Of a stretch of 64,000 nucleotides of DNA, positions 55,847 through 64,000 are shown piece after piece (the stretch's first letter is position 1; each line of letters starts with the position of its first letter). Under the pieces are notes generated by a model. That model ran no database searches. It worked only from the letters and a program-made list of their open reading frames with translations, and had not been told where the DNA came from. The DNA is from an uncultured Nitrosomonas sp. Lineage in GTDB: Bacteria > Pseudomonadota > Gammaproteobacteria > Burkholderiales > Nitrosomonadaceae. The position numbers were made by a program, and so were the translations under genes. Location of the stretch: contig CASDLT010000010.1 in the NCBI GenBank assembly GCA_949281375.1, forward strand, positions 1 to 64,000, written 5' to 3'.

Positions 55847-56629
55847 ATGCAAGATACTGATCCAAAAAACATGACCATTGAGAGACTTGAACCCACCCAA
55901 TTCTCGCAAGAGGGCACAGAAGAAGATTTCCGAATCCATTCTGAAATAGACATTCTGTTTATTCTACGTGGAATCATGCAGGCCAATTCCCTGATCACGC
56001 TATATTCAGAGCCTGGAAAACATTTCTTTCTTACCTCCATTCTGAGCATCAATACTGACAGTAAAACGGTGATAATCGATTATGGCGCAGATGAAAAAGT
56101 AAGCCAGCAAGCCCTGAATTCCCAAAAACTGACATTCATTACCACTCAGAACAAGATTAAGATCGAATTTATCTGCACGGGAATCAAAAGTATCGAATTC
56201 GAAGGAAAAAAAGCATTTTCCGTCAATATTCCTGCGTCATTATTACGAATACAAAGGAGAGATAATTTTCGGATTACCACTCCGATTACCAGACCTCTCA
56301 AATGTATCGTTCCCGTCGTGATTCAGGAAAAATCGATGATGGCAGAAATTACTCTGCTTGACATAAGCTGCGGCGGAATAGGCGCCATCGATCAAAACCC
56401 AACCGTTCATTTTGAGCCTGGAACAGTCTATAACAATTGTCAGATTTCCTTGCCTGATATCGGAACCGTCAGTACGACCATCAAAGTAAAAAATATCCAT
56501 GCAACGAAATTGCACAGCGGCGGAACCTATCAGCGCATTGGATGTGAATTTATCGGCCTCCCCGCCAAAACGGAAGCAATGATCCATCGATATATCATCA
56601 AACAAGAACAAACGCGGAAAATGAAGTAA
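55847..56629 (+). CDS. ycgR: Cyclic-di-GMP-binding PilZ protein, YcgR-type flagellar brake
   Basis: A 260-aa protein with an N-terminal YcgR domain and a C-terminal PilZ domain (~125-250). The cyclic-di-GMP-binding motifs are visible: RRDNFR (RxxxR) and DISCGGIG (D/NxSxxG). In enteric bacteria YcgR slows motor rotation when cyclic-di-GMP is high. It closes the flagellar gene run (35 bp after the FlhB-like gene), and two diguanylate cyclases lie nearby. Confidence 0.88.
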   Translation: MQDTDPKNMTIERLEPTQFSQEGTEEDFRIHSEIDILFILRGIMQANSLITLYSEPGKHFFLTSILSINTDSKTVIIDYGADEKVSQQALNSQKLTFITTQNKIKIEFICTGIKSIEFEGKKAFSVNIPASLLRIQRRDNFRITTPITRPLKCIVPVVIQEKSMMAEITLLDISCGGIGAIDQNPTVHFEPGTVYNNCQISLPDIGTVSTTIKVKNIHATKLHSGGTYQRIGCEFIGLPAKTEAMIHRYIIKQEQTRKMK

Positions 56630-56884
56630 GGCGATCCGCATTGACTTCATTTCCAGGCGCCATCCCATCTCATTTCATAACAGTTTACTATCATTCAGCG
56701 ATCATTCAGGATAGAGCCTTTACATTCTCCAATCGATCGCATTGTTAACCAGAATAATACACATAATCACAGAAACAACGGTTGGGCTTCATCCTGCCCA
56801 AGGTTGCCGAAACTCAGAATTGGTATATTATTGGCAGCTCATTTTTGTGAAAAAGATGTGAAGTTCACTTAACGTAAGGACGTT

Positions 56885-58150
56885 ATGCAAATCTCTTCAT
56901 TATGGTATTTATTGCTTAGTTTAGGCCTCATAGTTTCTTCACCCCTGATAGCTCAACAGAAAACCAGAGTAACCATCGAAGAAGTTCAGCGTCTTGGATT
57001 ACAGGCCAATGGCTTGGTGCTTGCCGCGCGTTCTCAGGTGGATATGGCCAGAGCGGGCGTGGTCGCTGCATCGGCGTATCTCAATCCGGAAGTGCTGGTG
57101 CAAGCTGGCCCTGATGACCGGCGACGCCCCATCATCGACACCGGGCCTGCAACCATGCAGCGTTCGATCACGGTAACTCAGCCGATCGAAAATCCCTTCA
57201 TGCGCAGCGCCCGGATCAATGCTTCTGAAGCAGGCGTTGATGCCAGCCGGGCCAATTTTGATCAGGTTCGGGCCGATCTGGCAGCGCAACTGCGTATACG
57301 TGCCTATGAATTATTACTGCGCCAGGAGCAATTCGCAGTAGAACAGAATATCTATGATCTCGTGGAAAATGTGCGGCAGCGAATTAAAATCAACGTTGAA
57401 AGCGGTGAAATCGCTCGTTTCGAGTTGATCAGGGCCGACACTGAAGTGCAAAATGCCGCTAACCGGAAAGAAGCAGCCAGACTAGGCGTCGAACGCGCCC
57501 GAATTGCACTTCGTCAATTCACAGCCGGGGCTATTCCCGTTGACTTTGAAATCACTGCTTCATTGAAGGATCCGGTTAATTTGCCATCGCATGAAGAACT
57601 GCGCAATCAGATTCCCAATGTCAATCCTGAAGTGATTCGTCTGCAAGCTGAGCAGGAGCGGGCCGTTCAACGCATCAGCCAGGAAAAAGCATCAATATTG
57701 CCACAGATCAATGTTCTGTACACAAACTACCAAGATGCTCAATTTACCTCAAACATTGCTGGCGTGGGCGTTAGAATACCACTATGGTACCGTCGTCGCG
57801 GTGAAATTGATACTGCCATTTACGATTCCGCACGGATTCGTGACACGCTCGAATTCCGTCGCTATGAAGTCAGCCAGCTGTTCGAATCTGCTTGGCAGGC
57901 GTTACAAATTGCACAGCGTCGCGTCGATATGTTTGAAGGCGGACTGATCAAAGAAGCTGAAAATGCTGTTGAGGTTGCCAGAGCTGCGCACCGGTTTGGC
58001 GAACGGGGACTGATCGAGTTCCTGGATACTCAACGCATACTTCGTGGAATTCTGGGCGATTCCTTACTCGCTCGTTTTGATCTGCAAGCGGCAGCAGCAG
58101 AGATTGACCGTTTACGTGCACACTATCCCAAGGAGTTACTTGTCGAATGA
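56885..58150 (+). CDS. Outer-membrane factor of a heavy-metal RND efflux system (CzcC-like)
   Basis: A 421-aa TolC-family protein with signal peptide (LLLSLGLIVSSPLIAQQ). Long helices (LRIRAYELLLRQEQFAVEQN) and the second repeat (EIDTAIYDSARIRDTLEFRR) fit a trimeric efflux channel of CzcC type. TAAGGAC precedes the ATG. Its stop overlaps the next ATG as ATGA. The gene forms CBA with the two downstream genes. The 255-bp spacer before it has a good Shine-Dalgarno but no promoter that I can define. Confidence 0.9.
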   Translation: MQISSLWYLLLSLGLIVSSPLIAQQKTRVTIEEVQRLGLQANGLVLAARSQVDMARAGVVAASAYLNPEVLVQAGPDDRRRPIIDTGPATMQRSITVTQPIENPFMRSARINASEAGVDASRANFDQVRADLAAQLRIRAYELLLRQEQFAVEQNIYDLVENVRQRIKINVESGEIARFELIRADTEVQNAANRKEAARLGVERARIALRQFTAGAIPVDFEITASLKDPVNLPSHEELRNQIPNVNPEVIRLQAEQERAVQRISQEKASILPQINVLYTNYQDAQFTSNIAGVGVRIPLWYRRRGEIDTAIYDSARIRDTLEFRRYEVSQLFESAWQALQIAQRRVDMFEGGLIKEAENAVEVARAAHRFGERGLIEFLDTQRILRGILGDSLLARFDLQAAAAEIDRLRAHYPKELLVE

Positions 58151-59310
58151 AGTTCAAATTTCCGCTGATTTATTCTATTGTTCTTCTCGCATTGCTGGTG
58201 TCGGGATGTGATAAAAAAACCTCTGAAGCACAACCCCAGCCCGATCCGGCAATCTCAGAAGAAAAAGATATCAACAGCATTATAGTTCGCCCTGAATTAG
58301 CGGCCCGATTAAAAATCGGACACCCCACCTTCATTGATTTGGCGGATAAGATACTCGTTCCCAGCCGGGTTCAGGTCGACGAAGAACGCACGGCACAGAT
58401 CGGTTCTTATGTCACCGGACGTATCATCAATATGTTCGTCATACTGGGTGATTACGTAAAAGTCGGGGATCGCTTAGCACGAATTACCAGTCCTGATTTG
58501 ACCCAAGCCCAGCTCGCTTATTTACGTTCGCTATCCCGTGTCATCGTGACTCAGAAAGCCTCCGAACGCGCACGCCATCTGCTTGCTGCCGATGTCATTC
58601 CTCTGGCAGAAGTTGAGCGCCGTCAGTCAGAATTGGAAATAGCCCAGGCCGAATTAAGCGCATCAACCGATCAGCTCAGATTATTCGGCATGGGTGATCA
58701 AGAATTGAATGAACTCAAGAAACAGGGAAAGATTCTGCCATGGATGGATATCAAAGCGACGCGCGAAGGCTATGTCATTGCACGCAATGTGATTGTAGGT
58801 CAGGTGGTTCAACCTTCGGATCCACTTTTTCAAGTTGCAGATCTTTCTCATGTCTGGGTAACGGGAGATGTACCCGAACAAATCGCTCGTGATGTAAGGC
58901 TCGGCCAACATGTCGAAATCGATGTACCTGCTATAGACATTAATAATTTTGATGGGGTCATCATTTTTGTGTCGGACACCATAAATCGCCAGACTCGCAC
59001 GGTAATGACTCGGGTGCTGGTAGAAAATTCCGAACGAAAGCTCAAGCCGGACATGCTAGCCAACATGCATATCACTGACCCTCAGCACAAAAGTCTCGTG
59101 GTGCCTGAAGGCGCCGTAGTTCGTGAATTAAATCAGGATTATGTATTTGTAAAAGTCAAACCAGGCTTTTTCCAGCGAGTACCAGTTAAGCTTGGGCCCG
59201 AGGTTGCCAATTTCCGGCCGGTCATCAGCGGATTGAGTATTGATCAGAAAATTGTGATGGAAGGTGCATTTCATTTAGACAGTGAGCGCAAGCTCGCCGA
59301 ATTGGAGTAA
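58147..59310 (+). CDS. Periplasmic adaptor of heavy-metal RND efflux system (CzcB-like)
   Basis: A 387-aa membrane-fusion protein. It is predicted to be a lipoprotein (LLALLVSGCDKK) rather than anchored by a helix. A helical hairpin (~130-165), lipoyl-like domain (~95-125 and ~200-225) and beta-barrel (VTGDVPEQIARDVRLGQ) are recognisable. It bridges the outer-membrane channel and pump. It overlaps the preceding gene by 4 bp and is 6 bp from the pump gene. No metal-binding His/Met cluster stands out. Confidence 0.9.
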   Translation: MKFKFPLIYSIVLLALLVSGCDKKTSEAQPQPDPAISEEKDINSIIVRPELAARLKIGHPTFIDLADKILVPSRVQVDEERTAQIGSYVTGRIINMFVILGDYVKVGDRLARITSPDLTQAQLAYLRSLSRVIVTQKASERARHLLAADVIPLAEVERRQSELEIAQAELSASTDQLRLFGMGDQELNELKKQGKILPWMDIKATREGYVIARNVIVGQVVQPSDPLFQVADLSHVWVTGDVPEQIARDVRLGQHVEIDVPAIDINNFDGVIIFVSDTINRQTRTVMTRVLVENSERKLKPDMLANMHITDPQHKSLVVPEGAVVRELNQDYVFVKVKPGFFQRVPVKLGPEVANFRPVISGLSIDQKIVMEGAFHLDSERKLAELE

Positions 59311-59316
59311 TTAGCG

Positions 59317-62300
59317 ATGCGTCTAATAGTAAGCGCCATGCTCAGACAACGCTTGTTGGTTTTAGTGATTGGACTTGCGCTCTGTATAGCCGGGGGATTC
59401 GCTGCAAAAAATCTTTCTGTGGACGCCTTTCCTGATGTCACCAATATTCAGGTACAGGTCGCAACCGTTGCCATTGGCCGTAGTCCAGAAGAAATGGAAC
59501 GATTGGTCACAGTCCCGGTAGAAATCGCAATGACTGGCCTTCCAGGACTGGTCGAAATGCGTTCCATGAACAAGAGTGGATTATCTCTTATTACATTGGT
59601 CTTTACAGACAAAACCGATGTATTTTTTGCGCGCCAACTGGTCATGGAACGCATCATTGACGTAACACCGCGATTGATACCCGGCATCACGCCCGTGCTC
59701 GGTCCCGTTTCTACGGGCTTGGGCGAGGTTTATCAATACACGATTGAACATCCTGATGATGGAAAACGCGAACTAACCATAGAAGAACTGATGGAACGCC
59801 GCACCATACAGGATTGGGTGGTGCGACCATTGTTGCGTTCAATTCGTGGCGTAGCTGAAATTAATTCGATTGGTGGACATGTCAAAGAATACCAGGTGTA
59901 TGCCGACCCCAACAAGTTACGCCATTATGATTTAACGCTAATTGAAGTAGATCGGGCATTAGCCAGTAATAACGCCAACGCCAGCGGTAATATCCTAGCG
60001 TTGCATTACGAGCAGTACCTGATCCGCGGCGTGGGCCTGATCTCTTCCCTCGAAGACATACGCAATATCGTCCTTAAAGAAATGGATGGCGTGCCTGTTT
60101 ACGTACGAGACGTTGCTGAAGTTAAATTTGGCGGTGAAGTTCGTCAGGGCGCAAGCATAAAAAATGGCTATACAGAATCCGTGACTGGAATCGTAATGAT
60201 GTTGCGCGGCGGTAATGCAAAAGAAATTGTTGGTCGAGTAAAAGAAAAGGTTGCTGAAATCAACGAAAAAGGAATGCTACCAAATGGCTTACAGATCGTT
60301 CCCTTTTATGATCGAACTGATCTGGTGGATGGTGCCTTATCGACTGTTCAAAGCACGTTAATTGAATCATTGATTCTCGTGATTATCGTGCTGTCGGTTT
60401 TTCTCGGCACGGTGCGGACCAGCATTGTCGTATGCTTCACATTGATCATTACGCCCCTTGTTACCTTCATGGTAATGAACCATTACGGTATGCCCGCCAA
60501 TTTGATGTCACTCGGAGGATTAACCATTGCTCTGGGTATGATGGTGGATCCTACGGTTGTGGTGGTTGAAAATATTTATCAACGATTGGGTGAAGCAAAA
60601 GGTACTGGAAAATCGAAATTTGACGTGATCGTTAGCGCCGTTTCTGAAGTCGGCACGCCTGTCATATTTGGCGTATTTGTTACGATACTGGTGTTTATAC
60701 CGCTAATGACCCTCGAGGGAATGGAGGGAAAAACATTTAGCCCTCTCGCTATGACAATTGCGATTTCACTATTGGTTGCGCTGTTCGTATCAGTATTGTT
60801 ATCCCCAGTATTGAGCGATTACTTATTAGAGGGTGGTAGTGAGCAAGACACGCGGATTGTGGCGGCGTTTAAAAAAGGCTATTTGCGTATTTTTGATTGG
60901 GCTCTCCGCAACCAAAAAATGACGATGATTATTGCAATCAGTTCTTTAATGTTTGCGTTCGCGCTTTTCCCGTTACTCGGTAAATCCTTCATTCCAATCA
61001 TGAAAGAAGGCGCCATTACTCCAGTAATTATCCGTGCGCCTTCCATTTCACTAGAAGAAGCCATCAAACTTGAGACTGAAGCAATGAAAATGATTGCAAT
61101 GATTCCGGGGGTCAAGAATGTGGTATCAAAGCTTGGGCGGGGGGATACGCCTGCAGATCCGGCTTCCCAAAACGAATCTGATCCGATCGCTGATCTCGAT
61201 TTGGAAGGATCGGGACGAACCCAAGCTGAAATCGAAGAAGATATTCGCAAAGCTTTAGCTGCATTACCTGGAGTCAATATTGTAATTTCTCAGCCAATCG
61301 CACAACGGGTGGATGAAATGGTTACTGGAGTACGCTCACAAGTTGCCATTAAAATTTTTGGCGATGATTTGGAAGAATTACGCAAACTCTCAGAACAAGT
61401 CGCACGAATTGTCAAATCTACCCGCGGTGCCAGAGATATCCGCATTGAACGACTATCAGGACAACAAGAATTGACCATCAACATCGATCGACGCGCCATT
61501 GCACGGCATGGCCTCAATGTTTCCGATGTTAATGAATTAATTTCCACTGCCATTGGCGGTAAAGCCGTAACACAGGTCTTCGAAGGAGAACGCCGCTTCA
61601 CCTTGTTACTACGATTCCCCGCGCAATTTCGTTATGACGTGGAAGCCATTAAGGAACTTCTATTACGGCCAGCAAGTATTGCGCCGGGAACACAAGCTGG
61701 GGTAGGTACGGGTGGTAGGCTAATCCCCTTAAGCGCCATCGCAGATATTCAGGTTGTCGATGGCCCAGCTATTATTTCACGGGAATTTGCCAAGCGACGT
61801 GTAGTTGTTGGTGTGAATGTGCATGAGCGCGACATGGGGGGATTCGTTGCAGAACTCCAGGCTCGTACGGCAAAAGAAATTAAATTACCACCAGGATATT
61901 ATTTTTCTTGGGGTGGTCAATTTGAAAATATGGAACGAGCAATGGCCACCTTATCCGTTATTGTACCTGTAACGTTGGCAGCCATCTTCTTCCTGTTATT
62001 CATGTTGTTCAGTTCAGTCAAAATGGCCGTACTCATTTATTTAGCATTGCCTTTTGCGTCTGTTGGCGGTGTGATTGGACTTTTTGTTACTGGTCAGTAC
62101 CTATCGGTGCCCGCTTCAGTAGGCTTTATTGCGGTATGGGGTACATCCATTTTAAATGGCGTCGTGCTCATCTCATTCATCCGAGAGTTGCGCGATCAGG
62201 GATTAAGTGTTGAGGAATCAGTCAGAAAAGCCTGTGCTCAGCGTTTTCGTCCCGTTATGATGACTGCGGCGACCACTGTTCTGGGATTAGCTCCTTTTCT

Positions 62301-62511
62301 AGTGGCTTCAGGTCTTGGTTCAGAGGTTCAGAAACCGCTAGCCATCGTAGTGATATTCGGATTAACCACAGCAACCATAATGACGATGGTCATTATGCCT
62401 ATGTTATATCGATGGTTTGATGATAAACCTGACCATGCTGCTGCCTCATCTGCCACGGTCAATCCATCTTCCCTCGATAATATAGCGCCTGAGCACGTTA
62501 AGGGTCATTGA
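59317..62511 (+). CDS. Heavy-metal RND efflux pump (CzcA/CusA family)
   Basis: A 1064-aa inner-membrane proton-driven pump with 12 membrane segments and two large periplasmic loops. The N-terminus has the HME signature FPDVTNIQVQVATVAIGRSPEEME. The fourth segment reads LTIALGMMVDPTVVVVEN, retaining Asp411 and Glu418 but with Ala405 in place of the first Asp of the CzcA DFG motif (D402/D408/E415 in C. metallidurans CzcA). Loss of that Asp is seen in monovalent-cation pumps such as CusA, so Zn/Co/Cd is less certain. A perfect terminator follows. Confidence 0.92.
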   Translation: MRLIVSAMLRQRLLVLVIGLALCIAGGFAAKNLSVDAFPDVTNIQVQVATVAIGRSPEEMERLVTVPVEIAMTGLPGLVEMRSMNKSGLSLITLVFTDKTDVFFARQLVMERIIDVTPRLIPGITPVLGPVSTGLGEVYQYTIEHPDDGKRELTIEELMERRTIQDWVVRPLLRSIRGVAEINSIGGHVKEYQVYADPNKLRHYDLTLIEVDRALASNNANASGNILALHYEQYLIRGVGLISSLEDIRNIVLKEMDGVPVYVRDVAEVKFGGEVRQGASIKNGYTESVTGIVMMLRGGNAKEIVGRVKEKVAEINEKGMLPNGLQIVPFYDRTDLVDGALSTVQSTLIESLILVIIVLSVFLGTVRTSIVVCFTLIITPLVTFMVMNHYGMPANLMSLGGLTIALGMMVDPTVVVVENIYQRLGEAKGTGKSKFDVIVSAVSEVGTPVIFGVFVTILVFIPLMTLEGMEGKTFSPLAMTIAISLLVALFVSVLLSPVLSDYLLEGGSEQDTRIVAAFKKGYLRIFDWALRNQKMTMIIAISSLMFAFALFPLLGKSFIPIMKEGAITPVIIRAPSISLEEAIKLETEAMKMIAMIPGVKNVVSKLGRGDTPADPASQNESDPIADLDLEGSGRTQAEIEEDIRKALAALPGVNIVISQPIAQRVDEMVTGVRSQVAIKIFGDDLEELRKLSEQVARIVKSTRGARDIRIERLSGQQELTINIDRRAIARHGLNVSDVNELISTAIGGKAVTQVFEGERRFTLLLRFPAQFRYDVEAIKELLLRPASIAPGTQAGVGTGGRLIPLSAIADIQVVDGPAIISREFAKRRVVVGVNVHERDMGGFVAELQARTAKEIKLPPGYYFSWGGQFENMERAMATLSVIVPVTLAAIFFLLFMLFSSVKMAVLIYLALPFASVGGVIGLFVTGQYLSVPASVGFIAVWGTSILNGVVLISFIRELRDQGLSVEESVRKACAQRFRPVMMTAATTVLGLAPFLVASGLGSEVQKPLAIVVIFGLTTATIMTMVIMPMLYRWFDDKPDHAAASSATVNPSSLDNIAPEHVKGH

Positions 62512-62514
62512 ACC

Positions 62515-62544
62515 AAAAGGGTTGAAATTCATTTCAACCCTTTT
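62515..62544. terminator. Bidirectional terminator between RND pump and antiporter genes
   Basis: Perfect 14-bp inverted repeat AAAAGGGTTGAAAT/ATTTCAACCCTTTT with a 2-nt loop. The arms give T runs on both strands, as expected for a shared terminator of convergent genes. Confidence 0.93.
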
Positions 62545-62590
62545 CCATATAATTGCAAGAATAATTAAGGCTATGTTCTATTTTGCTAGC

Positions 62591-63847
62591 TTAAAAAACT
62601 CGAAAGGCAATGATTGTCACCAATGTTGGTGGTAAAGCCGCCAATAGCAACCCTACAGGATGAATCGATTGCTCTTCAAATTTACTTTTTAAAATAGAAA
62701 AGCCGGCAGGATTGGGCGCATTCGCAATGACTGTCAGCCCTCCACCGGTTACTGCACCGGCAACCAGGGCAATTTTGAATTCCTCGCTCAATCCCTCCAC
62801 CAACGAACCCAGATAGGTCAATGCCGCATTATCGGTTACCGCGGTCAACAACGTCGCCCCAAAATAGACGGTTGTATCGTCCATATCCATCAATAACGGC
62901 TGAAGCCACCACTGCTGCTGCCCGCCCAGCACCACCAGTCCGGCCAGAAAGAAAGCAACCAGGAGGGCTTCCCGCAAGATCAATGGATTTTGATACTGAT
63001 GATATGCCGCCGTGAATCCGAGGAAGAAAAGAAAAATACCCATAAATGCCACAGCATGATGCGCCAATAGCACTACCAATAGCAAAAAAAGCACATGAAT
63101 CAATACAATCCATCCCGGCGTTTTAGAGACTGAGGATTCGGTTTTTTGATGAACATGCATCAATTCATGCCGGAATAACCAGGTGACGGCCAACGCATTC
63201 AGCATTACCGCCAGCGCAGCCCTCCAGCCAAACGTAGTCATCATGAAAGCAATGTCCCAGTTCCATTTTCCCGCCACCATCAACACGGGTGGAGCTGCAT
63301 AGGGAGTCAGCGTGCCCCCGATCGACACATTGACGAACAGCACGCCGATGGTGGCATATTTCAAACGAGTGGATACATCTTTACTAAAAACAATATCCCG
63401 CAGCATTAATGCCGCCAGCGTCATCGCAGCAGGCTCAGTTATAAATGAACCCAATAGCGGAACAAATGACAATAATAAACAATATGTCGCAATGCCTGTA
63501 TTGATAGGCAGCCGATGCGCGATTTGCTGCACCAATGCCGCCGCAAGATCCAAAATGGGCCGAGTTCCAGCCATGACCATAATCACGAACACAAACATAG
63601 GTTCGGTAAAATCCCGTGATTCGAGATAACCGATTGCCTCATGCTTACCACCTGCCATGAAAATAATCATAATCAATACCATGGCCCAGAATCCGAATAC
63701 TACTTCTACTTCACCCAGTAAATGCCAGACACCGGCATGTTGCGGTTGACTATGTGCCAGGTGCTCAAAAAATTTGGTTGAGAAAGTGTGAATTACCGCG
63801 ATTGCAAACAACATCGCAGCGATTAGTTGGATAAATGTTGGATTCAT
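62591..63847 (-). CDS. Putative Na+/H+ antiporter (PF07399-type)
   Basis: A 418-aa inner-membrane protein with ~11 membrane segments. It matches the family annotated as putative Na+/H+ antiporter, with FGFWAMVLIMIIFMAGG, PAAMTLAALMLRDIV and SIGGTLTPYAAPPVLMVAGKW. Ion specificity has not been shown for the family. It starts 8 bp after a 20-aa ORF on the same strand and is convergent with the pump gene. GAGGG near the start is a weak Shine-Dalgarno. Confidence 0.82.
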   Translation of the reverse strand: MNPTFIQLIAAMLFAIAVIHTFSTKFFEHLAHSQPQHAGVWHLLGEVEVVFGFWAMVLIMIIFMAGGKHEAIGYLESRDFTEPMFVFVIMVMAGTRPILDLAAALVQQIAHRLPINTGIATYCLLLSFVPLLGSFITEPAAMTLAALMLRDIVFSKDVSTRLKYATIGVLFVNVSIGGTLTPYAAPPVLMVAGKWNWDIAFMMTTFGWRAALAVMLNALAVTWLFRHELMHVHQKTESSVSKTPGWIVLIHVLFLLLVVLLAHHAVAFMGIFLFFLGFTAAYHQYQNPLILREALLVAFFLAGLVVLGGQQQWWLQPLLMDMDDTTVYFGATLLTAVTDNAALTYLGSLVEGLSEEFKIALVAGAVTGGGLTVIANAPNPAGFSILKSKFEEQSIHPVGLLLAALPPTLVTIIAFRVF

Positions 63848-63855
63848 GAGGGTTT

Positions 63856-63918
63856 TTAGTTTTTTGATAACAAAATTATGACACCCAACAATAATAGCAT
63901 TATCGAGGTGCGTTTCAT
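63856..63918 (-). CDS. Possible 20-aa hydrophobic peptide upstream of the antiporter
   Basis: The ATG at 63918, with GAGAGGAA ~8 nt before it, encodes MKRTSIMLLLLGVIILLSKN and a TAA 8 bp before the antiporter ATG. The pattern of basic start, single hydrophobic helix and polar end suits a small membrane peptide or a coupling leader. It is too short for the track. Confidence 0.45.
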   Translation of the reverse strand: MKRTSIMLLLLGVIILLSKN

Positions 63919-63932
63919 GCGTTAAGTTCCTC

Positions 63933-64000
63933 TCAATGCTCTATACCAGTGCGATAAAAATTCCCCGTCTCGAAGCCACCGCCTGAATGTAAACCTGCAA
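63933..64000 (-). CDS. C-terminal end of a gene continuing beyond the window
   Basis: Reverse-strand frame open to the right edge, ending in ...GLHSGGGFETGNFYRTGIEH and a TGA 14 bp upstream of the 20-aa ORF. Protein-like, but too short to identify. It probably belongs to the same operon as the antiporter. Confidence 0.4.
   Translation of the reverse strand, partial: AGLHSGGGFETGNFYRTGIEH

Overview
The window reads as chromosomal DNA of a betaproteobacterium, most likely in or near Nitrosomonas. This is an inference from gene order and protein style; no 16S gene is present. The supporting blocks are tRNA-Tyr/Gly/Thr leading into tuf, hupB followed by tRNA-Val, tRNA-Asp and ppiD, rhodanese-grxC-secB-SH3-gpsA, ribF-ileS-lspA, and a DUF3579 gene. 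Base composition is moderate and almost all long ORFs are intact.

Layout: 1-3.9 kb holds the tRNA/tuf operon head, read leftward out of the window, and an oligopeptide-type ABC binding protein with one permease. 4-20 kb is housekeeping: fabI, ppiD, two tRNAs, hupB, gpsA, secB, grxC, gpmA, envC, ctpA, a MoeB/ThiF-type gene, slmA, ribF, ileS and lspA. 20-33 kb is an accessory stretch with unknown membrane and secreted proteins, a galactose-oxidase-like copper enzyme, a decayed lipoprotein gene, a multicopper oxidase, a DUF2130 protein, a chromate transporter and a lipoprotein peptidase. 33-37 kb carries DUF3579, a large di-haem cytochrome, a lipase-like hydrolase and an NlpC/P60 lipoprotein.

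37-57 kb is a motility and signalling island. A leftward chemotaxis operon (49-aa ORF, cheZ-like, cheY, cheA, cheR, cheD, cheB) starts at a good sigma-28-type promoter. Next come an EAL/HDOD protein, two paralogous GGDEF proteins with I-sites, and a NarL/UvrY-type regulator with its histidine kinase. Rightward are fliC (behind a near-consensus sigma-28 promoter), flaG, fliD, fliS, fliT, a FliK-like protein, a stand-alone FlhB C-terminal domain and a YcgR-type PilZ protein. Together they suggest cyclic-di-GMP control of flagellar behaviour beside chemotaxis. No cheW or receptor gene is present. 57-64 kb holds a heavy-metal RND efflux operon facing a putative Na+/H+ antiporter operon across a shared terminator.

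The most notable unexplained structure is a dispersed family of five ~150-bp elements with inverted termini (MITE-like), one ending 7 bp before the start codon of the DUF3579 gene. Other points are a 49-aa ORF heading the chemotaxis operon that the ORF track misses, a five-fold 10-bp phased repeat upstream of the histidine kinase, a rhodanese lacking its catalytic cysteine, and a possible leader or small-RNA terminator near 32.67 kb. No CRISPR array, prophage or intact transposase was seen.
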